Assembly: GCF_047200635.1 (NCBI RefSeq)
Contig: NZ_JBJZOI010000003.1
Span: forward strand, 62,001 to 126,000
Source of the DNA: Saccharopolyspora_C sp047200635
Lineage (GTDB): Bacteria > Actinomycetota > Actinomycetes > Mycobacteriales > Pseudonocardiaceae
Direction of reading: 5' to 3'
Length of the DNA stretch: 64,000 nucleotides
The notes under the pieces are model-generated. The model saw only the letters and a list, made by a program, of their open reading frames with translations, was not told the origin of the DNA and did not search any database. Below, one piece after another: positions 52,265 to 60,929 of the stretch; the stretch's first letter is position 1; every line of letters starts with the position of its first letter. Made by a program: the position numbers and the translations under genes.

Positions 52265-54040
52265 ATGCATACCCTTACGCGCAAGCGCGTTGCAAAATTC
52301 TCGCGCGACTTCGGGTTCAACGGAACAGAAGCGGAGCAATTTGAAAGGTATGTCGCGGCCAATTACCTTTTTCAGTACGTTGGCGATAACGTGGAGCTGA
52401 TTGAGCATGCTGTGCTTGGTGGCGGAAGCGATGAGGGCATTGATATCGCCGCAGTGGTGGTCAACGGAAAGCTGGTGACCGAGCCACAAGAGATTGACGA
52501 ACTTATTGCTGAACAGGGAGTGAACACGGCAAAGGTCGTATTCATTCAAGCGAAAACGAGCGAATCTTACGACTCGAAGCTTATCGCTAAATTCCTGCAT
52601 GGGGTCGAGTCTGTTACAACGTACGCAATGAAGCCCGGAAGTTCCCCGCTTCCTCCGCGGTTGGTTGATTTGGCGAACCTGATCGATAAAATTGCGGAAT
52701 GCAGTGATAAGTTTCAGGATAGTCGAATTCCTTGCGACCTGTACTATGTGACAACTAGCGCGAATGATGGTCGAAGTGCGCAGGCTGAGCTTCAAGTGAC
52801 GCAGGCGATGGGGCGGATACGGGATTTTGGAGTTTACTCAGAAGGATTTAATCTTCGAACCCATGGCCATGAGGAGCTTGCTGCTAAGCAGAAGGATCGG
52901 CACGGTCCCCAAAATGTGCAGTTCAACTTCGAGAAGCGACAGACTATACCTGCAACGAAAAGTGTAAATGAAGCGTACATTGGACTAGTTCCTGCGAGCG
53001 AACTGCTGAAACTTCTTGCCGATGAATCAGGCGAGATTCGGGCCGGAATATTCGACGACAATGTCAGGCTAGATCTCGGATCACAGAATCCGGTTAACGC
53101 TAGGATCATGGGCACCCTTCAATCGGTGGAGCGTGAACACTTTCCGTTTTTGAACAATGGATTGACCATTATTGCAACCGATCTCCGTGGCCTCGGGGAT
53201 CGGTTCTTCATTTCTGGTTATCAGATCGTAAACGGAGGCCAGACAAGCCATCAGCTTGTACGCTGGGCTCAGTCGCCAGATGTTAATCGTTCACCTGAAT
53301 TGCTGGCGCAAGTGTGGGTGCCGGTAAAGATCGTAAGCTCGAATGATGTAGGAGTTCGAACGAGCGTTTCGATTGCCACCAATCTCCAAACCGCAATTGG
53401 TGCTTCAGATATTCAAGCTAGTTCGCAGGTGGCTAAGGATGTAGAGGAGTACTTCGCCCAATCTGGTTCCGAAGGGCTTCGGTATGAGAGGCAGAGTCGC
53501 GGAACGATCATCGAATTTCCGCGAACCCGAGTTGTGACGACTCCTGAACTGAATCGCGCGGTTGCATCCGCACTATTTGGCGAGTCGTCGCAAGCAATCG
53601 GCTCACCAAAAGGGCTCGAAACTGAGGGGACTTACGTATGGGGTGAGTACCCTGTTGAGGTTTACTACTATGCAGCCTGGATAATCTATCGTATTGATAG
53701 GTATTTTGGTCGCACTCCGGATTCAACGACACTGAAGGCCGCGAAGTATCATATTGCAATGATGGTGTCGGTGTTGGTTAATCCTGAGCTCTTCGACATT
53801 TTTGAGTCCGGAGAAACTGAGGATATAGTCAAAAGGCTGACAAAGCCGCGAGGCCTGCGGTTTCGCGTGAGTGACAAGAAGCTGTCGGAAGAAATCGAGC
53901 AAGCGATTGCATCGGCAATATCGCTTACGCGCGAGGTGTTTCACCTGGTTCTCTCCGAGGGGCGGAGCCTGCGGAAGGATGATGTGCGGAGCAGGAAAAG
54001 CCAAGAATCTCTGTTGCAAAAGGTGAAAGCGTTGAGGTAG
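52265..54040 (+). CDS. AIPR-family abortive infection protein
   Basis: A 591-residue protein. N-terminal part: EHAVLGGGSDEGIDIAAVVV then VVFIQAKTSESYDS, a D...QxK nuclease-like pair near residues 60 and 100 like those of Mrr-type PD-(D/E)xK folds. The AIPR signature follows: FPFLNNGLTIIATDL, ISGYQIVNGGQTSHQLV and SIATNLQTAIGASDIQASSQ. AIPR proteins are linked to phage abortive infection, often beside restriction genes. ATG start at 52265 follows GAAGAGGG. G+C is near 47%, far below the window average, and codon use is AT-ended, so it is a recent acquisition. It is intact, unlike several neighbours. Confidence 0.88.
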   Translation: MHTLTRKRVAKFSRDFGFNGTEAEQFERYVAANYLFQYVGDNVELIEHAVLGGGSDEGIDIAAVVVNGKLVTEPQEIDELIAEQGVNTAKVVFIQAKTSESYDSKLIAKFLHGVESVTTYAMKPGSSPLPPRLVDLANLIDKIAECSDKFQDSRIPCDLYYVTTSANDGRSAQAELQVTQAMGRIRDFGVYSEGFNLRTHGHEELAAKQKDRHGPQNVQFNFEKRQTIPATKSVNEAYIGLVPASELLKLLADESGEIRAGIFDDNVRLDLGSQNPVNARIMGTLQSVEREHFPFLNNGLTIIATDLRGLGDRFFISGYQIVNGGQTSHQLVRWAQSPDVNRSPELLAQVWVPVKIVSSNDVGVRTSVSIATNLQTAIGASDIQASSQVAKDVEEYFAQSGSEGLRYERQSRGTIIEFPRTRVVTTPELNRAVASALFGESSQAIGSPKGLETEGTYVWGEYPVEVYYYAAWIIYRIDRYFGRTPDSTTLKAAKYHIAMMVSVLVNPELFDIFESGETEDIVKRLTKPRGLRFRVSDKKLSEEIEQAIASAISLTREVFHLVLSEGRSLRKDDVRSRKSQESLLQKVKALR

Positions 54041-54566
54041 AGGTGGATCGCGCAGAGAATGCACTTACCATCCCGAATTGTTAAATTCGTTGTAGGCGAG
54101 GGTAAATATAGCTCGAATTGGAGGTTCTGGCTATTTTGAAATGACTTGTTTTTGAGGTGTGCCTGCGTGGCGAGCGAGATGCCCAAGCTCGCCACGCATT
54201 CTTCATGAGCCAGCATAACTCGGCTGTTCAAGAGTGTGCATCGGAAAGTGCGGAGAGCCTTACCTGGGATTTGGGGCAGGATCTTCGGGTGCGCGAAAAC
54301 TGGGTTTAGTTCGAAAAACGGTGCTCGATTTCCGGAACGCATCCTCCGGGTTCCGATTCGGGGCTACCGCACGCGTTCGTACAGGGTAAACGAACGCCAC
54401 GGTCTCAGCATTGGCGTCTGGAGCCGGCGCAGGCCGGGTAGAGCAACTCCGGCTGGCGCCGCTATGACCTGCTCCCGCACTCCAGCCCGCGAACGAAAGC
54501 CCACTGCTCGACACCGCTCAAACGCGTCCGAGACCACGGCCCACAACCGCGCCTGGGGAGGACTCC
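54041..54566. other. 526-base gap, G+C transition
   Basis: The first 200 bases keep the low G+C of the AIPR gene; the rest returns to about 60-65%. It must contain the WhiB promoter. No supported gene. Confidence 0.5.
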
Positions 54567-54920
54567 GTGAAGATTTACGACGCCCGATCCTGGGAGCGCG
54601 AAGCAGCCTGCGCCGGAACCGATCCCCGCCTGTGGTTCGGCGAGGACGACGTTCGCGAATCCGGCAGCGACGCCCACCGCCGCCGCGAACACGCCACAGC
54701 GATCTGCCGAACCTGTCCCGTGCTCACGGACTGCCTCGTCGACGAACTCATGCGCCCCGGCAACGAACAACACGGCATCCGCGGAGCCACCACCCCAGGA
54801 GAACGAGCCCGCATCCTCGCACGCTGGAGAGCAACCGGTTACATCGCCGAGCCCATCTCAGCAGCCGACGCTGATGCCTTGCGTACTTTGCTGGGCGAAG
54901 ATGGAGAGGTTCGGGCGTAG
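54567..54920 (+). CDS. WhiB-family iron-sulfur transcription regulator
   Basis: A 117-residue Wbl protein. The four cluster-binding cysteines are at AACAG near residue 15 and CRTCPVLTDC near residues 48-57 (CxxCx5C spacing), followed by the beta-turn GIRGATTPGER, the family's G[VI]RGG-like motif. GTG start after GGGGAGGA. Actinomycete plasmids and phages often carry wbl genes, and this one lies inside the island. Its target is unknown. Confidence 0.93.
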   Translation: MKIYDARSWEREAACAGTDPRLWFGEDDVRESGSDAHRRREHATAICRTCPVLTDCLVDELMRPGNEQHGIRGATTPGERARILARWRATGYIAEPISAADADALRTLLGEDGEVRA

Positions 54921-54994
54921 CGGTTCAGACTGTCGAGAGCACCCAACGGAATGCGAGTGCGAGTAGACAGCACTCAACCGCACGATGCCCTGCG

Positions 54995-55393
54995 TCAGGA
55001 AGGTGCGCCGAGCCGCAGATGAAGCAAAGGATAGGGACGACCCGCCTCGTCGGTCTCACTCCGTCCGACGACCTCGAATCCGCGGTGGGCGTAGAAGCCC
55101 GCAGCCAGTGCGTTCTGCTCGTTGACATCGAGCCTGGTCACGTCGTGCTCCGTGATCGCGTGGTCGAGGAGCGCGGTTCCGATACCGCCTTCGCGGCGTG
55201 CGGCGTCGACGAAGAGCATCTCCAGACTGCCGTCGAGCGTGCCCGCGAATCCGACTGGTTTGCCATCGATATCCGCGACTGACAGGACGACGGCGGGGAA
55301 GTGTTCCGACGCGAGGTGTCTCTCGATCTCGTCGCGATCCGCGGCGGTGAGGAAGTCGTGTGTGGCGTCGACGGAGCTGCGCCAGATGGTCAC
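54995..55393 (-). CDS. GNAT-family N-acetyltransferase, 5' end interrupted
   Basis: From GTG 55393 a 132-residue protein reads TIWRSSVDATHDFLTAADRD, LEMLFVDAARREGGIGTALL (acetyl-CoA loop R/G-x-x-G) and FYAHRGFEVVGRS. Upstream, the same frame continues backward through a TAA (55406-55408) to GIRPSIGAA, which fits the normal GNAT opening (IRPA..ADYRALV). So an acidic codon has probably become TAA, leaving either a truncated or a dead gene. Closest in style to YafP/YiiD-type acetyltransferases. Confidence 0.75.
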   Translation of the reverse strand: MTIWRSSVDATHDFLTAADRDEIERHLASEHFPAVVLSVADIDGKPVGFAGTLDGSLEMLFVDAARREGGIGTALLDHAITEHDVTRLDVNEQNALAAGFYAHRGFEVVGRSETDEAGRPYPLLHLRLGAPS

Positions 55394-55638
55394 GAGCGCC
55401 CGGTATTAAGCGGCCCCGATCGACGGGCGGATGCCCAACTCGGGCACGAAGGGCCTCCTCCGTGATGATACGACTCATGATCTCATCCAGCAGCCGCGCA
55501 CCGGTCTCGGGCAGACGGGAGAAAGCTCGCCGGGATTCGTTGATCAACGGCCCTGCTGGCGTCGCCCAACTCATCGACGAGCATCTTGGCGGGTGCTCGT
55601 CTCGGTCCAGGTGCTCCCGGGCTCGACACGTGCTGCGG

Positions 55639-55944
55639 TCACGGCGCCCGATGTCCGAGGGCTTGAAGGATCTCGGCGAGCCACACCAGGGTGTAGTTGT
55701 TCATGTAGTCGCCGTTGGCGTGCATCCGGTTGAGTGTGCCCCACGAGGACGACAGTTGTCCGAGGGTGAGCTGCTCCGGATCGGGTGTGGTGTAGGGGTC
55801 GTAGAGAGCTTCTTTGGGGATGGACCAGAAGAAGTCCTTGTCGAGTTCTACGGTGTCCCCGGCTCGTTCCTGCAGGTTGTCCAGGGCTTCGTTGAACACT
55901 TGGCGCAACGTCTCCAGGGAGACGGTGGAGTCGTCCTCGCTCAC
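55639..55944 (-). CDS. Putative immunity protein for the adjacent toxin
   Basis: A 101-residue acidic protein (ETLRQVFNEALDNLQERAGD; FFWSIPKEALYDPYTTPDPE; YMNNYTLVWLAEILQALGHR). ATG overlaps the toxin stop by 4 bases. Small, acidic, single-domain and directly after the toxin gene: the usual position of an immunity gene. I do not recognise a named Imm family. Confidence 0.65.
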   Translation of the reverse strand: MSEDDSTVSLETLRQVFNEALDNLQERAGDTVELDKDFFWSIPKEALYDPYTTPDPEQLTLGQLSSSWGTLNRMHANGDYMNNYTLVWLAEILQALGHRAP

Positions 55945-57083
55945 TGCTCACCTCTGTGCACTTTGTCGATGTTGTCGCGGAAGGTCTGTATTTCTTTTTG
56001 CAGGTGGTTGACTCGGCTGTCGATGATCTTCTGGCGGATCTCTTCGTTCGGCGCATTCTTCAAGAAGCCCTTGTTGTCGTAGGCATCGGGGTCTTCCTTG
56101 TATGCCTCAAGTTTCTCCTCGTGCTCGCGGATGAGCTCCTCGTAGGATTCGACGGCGCGCTGCTGCGACCGGGTCAGCTCGGTGGTGTCCTGCGTTGTCT
56201 CCTCGACCGCTTCGTCGTCGGTGTCGACGACCTCGGTGCTGTCATCTCCGGCTGCTTCGCTGCCCAGTCCGGCCATGGCGACGCCCATCATGCCCACACC
56301 GGTCGCGATGCCTGCTGTCGAGACCCCGCCGAGTGGTACTCCGGCCACCGCGCCTGCCCCGGTGGCGTCGAGCGCGACCCCGGCCACTTCACCCGCGGCA
56401 CTCACCGTGGTCAGCGCCGCGCCACCCGCGAGCCCCGCGACCATGCCGTGGTGGTGGAGCATCGCATTGCCGAGGGAGGCAGCAGCATTGACCGTTGCAG
56501 CCGCGGCGTCGCCGACCGCGCCTGCGGCTTGTTCGAACCAGCTGCGGTCGGGTGCCTCGTCTCGGGCATGGCCGATGACATCAGCGGCGCGCTCACCGGA
56601 AGTGGCGACTTGGTCACGAGCACGGTCAAGGACGTTCCGAGCCTGCTGGCGTTTCGCTTCACCAGGGTCGTGGAAGGGGATCTGCCCAGGGGATGTTCCA
56701 GGTGGAGCTTGCTCGACTGCGCGGTCGTGCTGTGAGCGGGCGTAGTTGGTAGCCGCTTTCCCCTGGTTCCACAGTGTGATCGCTTCGATGGCCTGTTGCT
56801 GCGCCCAGGCGAGCGTTGTCGAGTGCTGCTCCAGGGCTTCAGCCGCGTGGTGGAACGCGTCACCGGCCTGGAGCCACTTGGTCGGCTCGCCGTCGAAGGC
56901 CGAGCGGAACCCATCGGCAGCCTCGCCTTCCCATCCCTCGGTGGTGTCGATGCGCTTCAGACCAGCCCCGGCTTCGTGGAGGGACTCCGCGTACGAGCGC
57001 ATAGCCGCCGCGGTGGAGGTAACGGCGTCGGCATAGCCAGGGATGAGCGCCCGAGGATCGGTCGTCGAACCCAACTCGGTCAT
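55941..57083 (-). CDS. ESX/T7SS-type polymorphic toxin with Ntox28-like C-terminus
   Basis: A 380-residue protein. Residues 1-100 have a WXG100-like helical hairpin (WEGEAADGFRSAFDGEPTKW). Residues 165-270 form a glycine/alanine-rich, partly hydrophobic stalk (MVAGLAGGAALTTVSAAGEV), then an acidic linker (DDSTEVVDTDDEAVEE). The C-terminal 70 residues, EHEEKLEAYKEDPDAYDNKG and FLKNAPNEEIRQKIIDSRVN, resemble the Ntox28 toxin domain, known in CdiA as a ribonuclease. Naming of the C-terminal family is from memory of its sequence pattern. Flanked by a small ESX-like gene and a putative immunity gene, all overlapping. Confidence 0.75.
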   Translation of the reverse strand: MTELGSTTDPRALIPGYADAVTSTAAAMRSYAESLHEAGAGLKRIDTTEGWEGEAADGFRSAFDGEPTKWLQAGDAFHHAAEALEQHSTTLAWAQQQAIEAITLWNQGKAATNYARSQHDRAVEQAPPGTSPGQIPFHDPGEAKRQQARNVLDRARDQVATSGERAADVIGHARDEAPDRSWFEQAAGAVGDAAAATVNAAASLGNAMLHHHGMVAGLAGGAALTTVSAAGEVAGVALDATGAGAVAGVPLGGVSTAGIATGVGMMGVAMAGLGSEAAGDDSTEVVDTDDEAVEETTQDTTELTRSQQRAVESYEELIREHEEKLEAYKEDPDAYDNKGFLKNAPNEEIRQKIIDSRVNHLQKEIQTFRDNIDKVHRGEQ

Positions 57084-57409
57084 CACTCGGCCGCCGGGTC
57101 TTCGCCGTTGGTGCATTGGACGATGCCTTCGAGGTGCGCGCGGGCGGCTTCGTCGGTCTGCCGGTAGGCATGGAGGCACTGCGCCAGTCGCCCGGAGATC
57201 TCCTTCGCGTCCTCGACCAGGTTGCTCACCCCGTCGTTCCACCGATCGCAGAAGTCGGCCACGGCGTCGGCCAGGCGATCGTGCCCGAAGGCGTCAGCGG
57301 GCGCGTCGATGTCACTGACCTGCCGTTTCCCCATCGATTCGATCGTTGCGTGTACTCCCTCGTACGCATCAGTCAAGGCCGACAAATCGACCCGGAAGCC
57401 GTCCCCCAT
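57083..57409 (-). CDS. ESX/WXG100-like small protein
   Basis: A 108-residue helical protein (DGFRVDLSALTDAYEGVHAT; FGHDRLADAVADFCDRWNDG; EDAKEISGRLAQCLHAYRQT). Size and DxW-containing hairpin fit the DUF2580/WXG100-type proteins that precede actinomycete T7SS toxins. ATG at 57409; stop overlaps the toxin start (TGATG). It probably acts as a secretion chaperone or partner for the toxin. No ESX core genes lie in the window. Confidence 0.75.
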   Translation of the reverse strand: MGDGFRVDLSALTDAYEGVHATIESMGKRQVSDIDAPADAFGHDRLADAVADFCDRWNDGVSNLVEDAKEISGRLAQCLHAYRQTDEAARAHLEGIVQCTNGEDPAAE

Positions 57410-57597
57410 GCCTTCCCCTCCGATCTTCTGGCAGCGCCTAGCGCATGGTAGAGAACCCGTGCCCGAACGGTGGGGCGGAACGATCGATACGACTGCGATC
57501 AATGGGAAGTGCTCCTGCCTCCTACGGCGTGAGCACCCCGCGGATGTGGCCGTGACCTCTGCCGCTTGTGTTCGTCAATGAGGTCGCGAGGATGTTC

Positions 57598-57795
57598 CTA
57601 CCGCCCATGGCCCAAGCCACCGGTGTGACGGTGCGCGTGCTGCTCTTCCTCGGCCTGGCGGCGGGACTGTTCGTCGTCGCGGAAACGTTCACGGTGCTCG
57701 ATCCGTTCGTCGAGGCGATCGTCGTGGACCTCGGTGAGGTTGTCGCGGAGGTTGTTGAGGCGTTGTTGGGTGCGGTTGTGGTGTTCGGGCTGCAT
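57598..57795 (-). CDS. Small charged coiled-coil protein
   Basis: A 65-residue, highly charged protein (RLNNLRDNLTEVHDDRLDER; EHRERFRDDEQSRRQAEEEQ; ending HTGGLGHGR). Similar short coiled-coil proteins follow TraA relaxase genes in actinomycete elements. It lies just after the relaxase debris. Moderate support only. Confidence 0.45.
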   Translation of the reverse strand: MQPEHHNRTQQRLNNLRDNLTEVHDDRLDERIEHRERFRDDEQSRRQAEEEQHAHRHTGGLGHGR

Positions 57796-57804
57796 CGGTG
57801 ATCT

Positions 57805-59434
57805 TCATCCGCGGTTGAGGTGTGCCAGGACTGAGCGCGCGGGCTGTCGCCGCTGCGTTGGGGGCCGAGCGGCAGGCCGGGGTGGGTGGAGCGGACTCCG
57901 TAGCTTTCGCGGAAGGCGGCCGCGTGGCCAACGAGTTCGTCCCATTGGCGGGCGGATTGGGGGTTTTCGGGCCTTGGCCCCAGGTTCGCTGCCCAGCGCG
58001 GTGGGTCTTTGATGGCGGCTTCTCGGAGTTCGTTGACGCGGGCGTGCACTGCTCGGTCGAGCTGGCGGAGGTGGTCGGCGTCGGAGCCGGTGCACGTTCC
58101 GGGTGGGGGCGCGGTCATCCAGGGCAGGGCTGGTTGGTGGCCGAGTCCTGCAGCGCGTTGCTCGGTGAGGTGGTCGACGAGTTGTTGGGCGACTTCGCGC
58201 GGGTTGATTTCGGCTCGTTCCCGGAGGCCACCGATGACGGTGGTGAGTGCGTCGTCGACGTCGAGGCCGGCCATCGAACCGGCTGCGGCGTGGCGCCAGA
58301 CCGGCGCCCACTCGGATCGGTCGTGGTGCGCGGCCAGGCGATCGGCGTTGATCAGCTGCTGCCATTGCTCGACCTGTTCGCCGGTGGGTTCGGCGATGGG
58401 CGCGGGCGGTTCTCGGCCGTCGGTGTGGCGGTGCACCGCCAAGCGAGCAGGGCAGCCGGGTCGCGGGCGTCGTCGAGGTCGTTGAGCTGGGGAAGCAGTC
58501 GATGTGGTTGCCAGCCCTTCCGGAGGGCGTCGCGGAGGGTTCGCAGCAACGTCTCCTCGGCGGGGGCGCCGAGCGTGGTCGGGGCGTGGGTGGCCAGGGC
58601 ATCCCGAGCGGCTTGGTCGAGCAGTGTGCGCACGAACTGCTCGTGGCGGTGCACGGTGTCGGACAGCGGCGCTTCGGTGCGGAGCTCGGTGAGGCGGTCG
58701 GGCTCGGTGAGCGTGGCCATCAGCGGTTCACCGAACTCCGCGCGCAGCCGATCGGTTGTGTCGGCGGTGCTGGGCTCGGCATCGCCTTCGCTTGGTGTCC
58801 AGCGGTCGAGGATCTGCCGCCAGCCGCGGGAGCGCAGGTTCTGCCCGTCCGGTGGTTCTCCGAGCGGGCTGGCGGGGTCGGTGGAGTCGATGCCGTAGGT
58901 CTCGCGGAAAGCGGCGGCTTGGCCGAGCAGTTGCTCCCACCGGCGCACGGCCGGTGGTTCGTCTGGTCGCGGCCCTAGTCCTGCGGCCCAGCGCGGTGGG
59001 TCAGCCACCGCGGTCTCCCGGAGTTCTGTGACGCGGACGGCGATGGCCAGCTGGAGCCGGTGCAGGTAGTCGGCTTCGTCAGTTGAGAGGTTTCGGAGAT
59101 CGGCGCGGGCGAGCCAGGGCACTGGCAGGCGTCCGCTCTGGTCGGCGCATGTGGCAGTGACGGCATCGGCGGCCACCGCGGACGCCGGCATCGGGGCGGT
59201 GGTGGAACGCGTGCTGAGGACGGGCGCGGCATGAGTGATCGCGGTGTTGGCGTCGAGCCCTTCGGTATCTCCTGCGGCAGCGCGCTCCCACACCGGCTCC
59301 CGCTCGGCGTCTTCGGGTGCTGCGGTGTGGTCGTGACGTTCGATGGTGCTGCGCCAACGGGTGAGCTGTTCGGATGTGGGGTACGCAGGAAAACCATGCG
59401 TTACGTGCGGATATTCGTCGTAGGTATATCGCAT
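57805..59434 (-). pseudogene. TraA/TrwC-type relaxase C-terminal debris, frameshifted
   Basis: Two overlapping frames form one broken gene. The first (from ATG 59434) has FPAYPTSEQLTRWRSTIERH, LRETAVADPPRWAAGLGPRP and RDPAALLAW. At 58440 a G seems lost (CGG GTG expected, CGGTG found); the second frame then continues AVHRHTDGREPPAPIAEP, EQVEQWQQLI and PPRWAANLGPRPENPQSARQ. The sequence contains a duplicated module (DPPRWAA.LGPRP twice), known from the long C-terminal regions of mobilisation relaxases. The catalytic N-terminal two-thirds is absent. It shows that the island once carried conjugation functions. Confidence 0.7.
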
Positions 59435-59584
59435 TCACGTTCGTCGTTTCTCCCAAGGCGGGGGCGGGGCGAGAGTTCACCTATCCAGTTGCAGCAGGTA
59501 GGTGGAGATGAACAGCAGTTACCAACGCCCCCGGCTTCCTGGCCGCCGCATCACGTCCGAAGTCGAGTACCTGGGGATGGACGG

Positions 59585-59701
59585 ATGACCATTGGAATCT
59601 TGTTTGGCCTGGTGGCGGCGGTGCTCGTGTTCGGGCCGCTGTTCTTGCTGTGGTGGCTCCCTGACGACCGTGAGAATGCGCAGCGGGGACAGCGGTCATG
59701 A
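59585..59701 (+). CDS. Tiny membrane protein
   Basis: A 38-residue peptide: one hydrophobic helix (ILFGLVAAVLVFGPLFLLWW) and a charged tail (DDRENAQRGQRS). ATG at 59585; its stop overlaps the next gene (ATGA). First of four tightly overlapping small genes that resemble the short accessory genes next to recombinases in actinomycete integrative elements. Confidence 0.6.
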   Translation: MTIGILFGLVAAVLVFGPLFLLWWLPDDRENAQRGQRS

Positions 59702-59943
59702 CCACGATCGTGCGATTCGTGCTGCCCGACGGCCTGCACGTCATCCACGCCACCACCAGCGAGCCGGACGAATGGGGTTCCGAGCGCATCGCGGAGGCCT
59801 TGCGCGGGGTGTCCATCAGCGTTCCGCAGGGCGCTCGCCGGGCTCACCCGCCGCGGGATTCTTACTGCGACGCCTGCACGCGGATCTACGCCGCCCGCTA
59901 TCCGCTCGCCTCGTACCGGCTGCCTTCAGAAGGACCTTCCTGA
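59698..59943 (+). CDS. Small element protein with CxxC
   Basis: An 81-residue protein (IVRFVLPDGLHVIHATTSEP; ISVPQGARRAHPPRDSYCDA) with one CDAC pair near the C-terminus, possibly half of a zinc site. ATG overlaps the preceding stop. Family not recognised. Confidence 0.6.
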   Translation: MTTIVRFVLPDGLHVIHATTSEPDEWGSERIAEALRGVSISVPQGARRAHPPRDSYCDACTRIYAARYPLASYRLPSEGPS

Positions 59944-59954
59944 AAGCGGTACCC

Positions 59955-60170
59955 GTGCCTGTTCACGGCATCGTCACCGTCCAGTGCAGGGACATCGCGT
60001 TCCGGGACCGACTCGTTCATCTCGGAAGGATCCGGCGCGGGATCAGCCTGCGGGTTCCGGCTGAGGAGAACGCGATCTTCGACCTTGCCCAAGCCGAGGA
60101 TCTTCATCGGAAGCTCGGCGCGGCCATCGCGGAGGTACGTCGCGAGGTCGAACCGGCGGCGAGATCATGA
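59955..60170 (+). CDS. Small hypothetical protein
   Basis: From GTG 59955 a 71-residue protein (HGIVTVQCRDIAFRDRLVHL; GISLRVPAEENAIFDLAQAE). The frame is open further upstream without a standard start, so the 5' end is uncertain. Its stop overlaps the next ATG (ATGA). Confidence 0.55.
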   Translation: MPVHGIVTVQCRDIAFRDRLVHLGRIRRGISLRVPAEENAIFDLAQAEDLHRKLGAAIAEVRREVEPAARS

Positions 60171-60631
60171 GTGCGCCAGGCGATCCCACTGAGTTCGGCG
60201 ACGCCACCGGCTTGGGACTGGCGTGGATCACCTCGGACTGGTGCTCGACGTGGCACCTGGTCAGCAGGGGTGCGTGTGGGACGGTGATCGTCACGACCTG
60301 CGGACACCCGTTGACCGGGCGCGTGTCCCGCATCCTCGACGGCCCGCTGCCGCCCGATACTCGTGAGGTCTGCCAAGCGTGCGTCGCCGCCACCGCAACC
60401 GAGCCGGAGACGGTGCGCTTCCCCGCGCTGGAAGCGGCGCTGGCGGTGATGGGTGAACACCGCTCGTTCCGGGCCGATCCGCCGCCCGGTCGGGGGCACC
60501 GTGGCGGCCCTGGTCGCCTCACAAGGTGTGTCCGGAGGTGTCCCGAGCGAACAAGGTCGGTTGAAGCAGAAACTCGCCGACACCGAATCACGGCTGAGCA
60601 GGTTCACCGCCGCCATCGAGGCAGGAGTTGA
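60167..60631 (+). CDS. Small hypothetical protein, C-terminus unreliable
   Basis: The first 105 residues look real (TGLGLAWITSDWCSTWHLVS; CGHPLTGRVSRILDGPLPPD; EVCQACVAATATEPETVRFP), with Cys residues that could bind zinc. After about 60480 the frame runs out of phase across the recombinase remnant and becomes arginine-rich, so the original 3' end was probably replaced or lost. Confidence 0.5.
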   Translation: MSAPGDPTEFGDATGLGLAWITSDWCSTWHLVSRGACGTVIVTTCGHPLTGRVSRILDGPLPPDTREVCQACVAATATEPETVRFPALEAALAVMGEHRSFRADPPPGRGHRGGPGRLTRCVRRCPERTRSVEAETRRHRITAEQVHRRHRGRS

Positions 60632-60929
60632 TCCCGCCGCGATGGTCGATGCGATCAATGCGGCCCAGAACGAACGAGCAGCGCTCAGAGCCGAACTGGA
60701 GCACGCGCCCACGCCGAGCACGCTCACCGACGCCGAGATCCACGCAATGATCGACTCGCTCGGCGACGTCGGCGCCGCGCTTCACCAGGGGAAGCCGGAC
60801 CACCTGGCGGGCCTGTACGCCGCCGTGGACCTCCAGGTCCACTACCAGCACGAAGACCGCGCAGCAGACATAAAAATTCACCCGGCACGAAGCCGGGTGA
60901 ATAGTGTGCGTGTCCGAGGGGGGACTTGA
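60453..60929 (+). pseudogene. Serine recombinase C-terminal remnant at tRNA-Leu (right boundary)
   Basis: Contains the coiled-coil and C-terminal part of a large serine recombinase: GRLKQKLADTESRLSRFTAA, DPAAMVDAINAAQNERAALR, DAEIHAMIDSLGDVGAALHQ and NSVRVRGGT. The last six codons and the TGA at 60927-60929 are made of tRNA-Leu sequence, so the gene's 3' end is part of the attachment site. The catalytic domain is absent. Homologous to the remnant at 46210. Confidence 0.78.
60906..60921 (+). repeat. att-like direct repeat, right copy (tRNA end)
   Basis: GTGCGTGTCCGAGGGG, identical to 46402-46417. Bases 60911 onward are the tRNA-Leu 3' end (reverse strand), so the element inserted without destroying the tRNA. 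Confidence 0.75.

Larger units (their letters stand above)
46402..60921. mobile_element. 14.5-kb genomic island at tRNA-Leu(GAG)
   Basis: Bounded by 16-bp direct repeats; the right copy is the 3' end of tRNA-Leu. A serine-recombinase C-terminus sits immediately inside the right repeat and another immediately outside the left one. Contents: unknown 716-aa protein plus membrane peptide, Vsr, EVE-HNH and MazG relics, AIPR, WhiB, GNAT, ESX-type toxin locus, TraA/TrwC relaxase debris and four small overlapping genes typical of actinomycete integrative elements. G+C varies from about 47% (AIPR) to about 70%. No intact recombinase or relaxase remains, so it is probably immobile. Confidence 0.7.

Noticed and set aside
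54260..54546. Small minus-strand frames before the WhiB gene
   Set aside because: No family similarity; they lie in the WhiB promoter region and lack ribosome sites.
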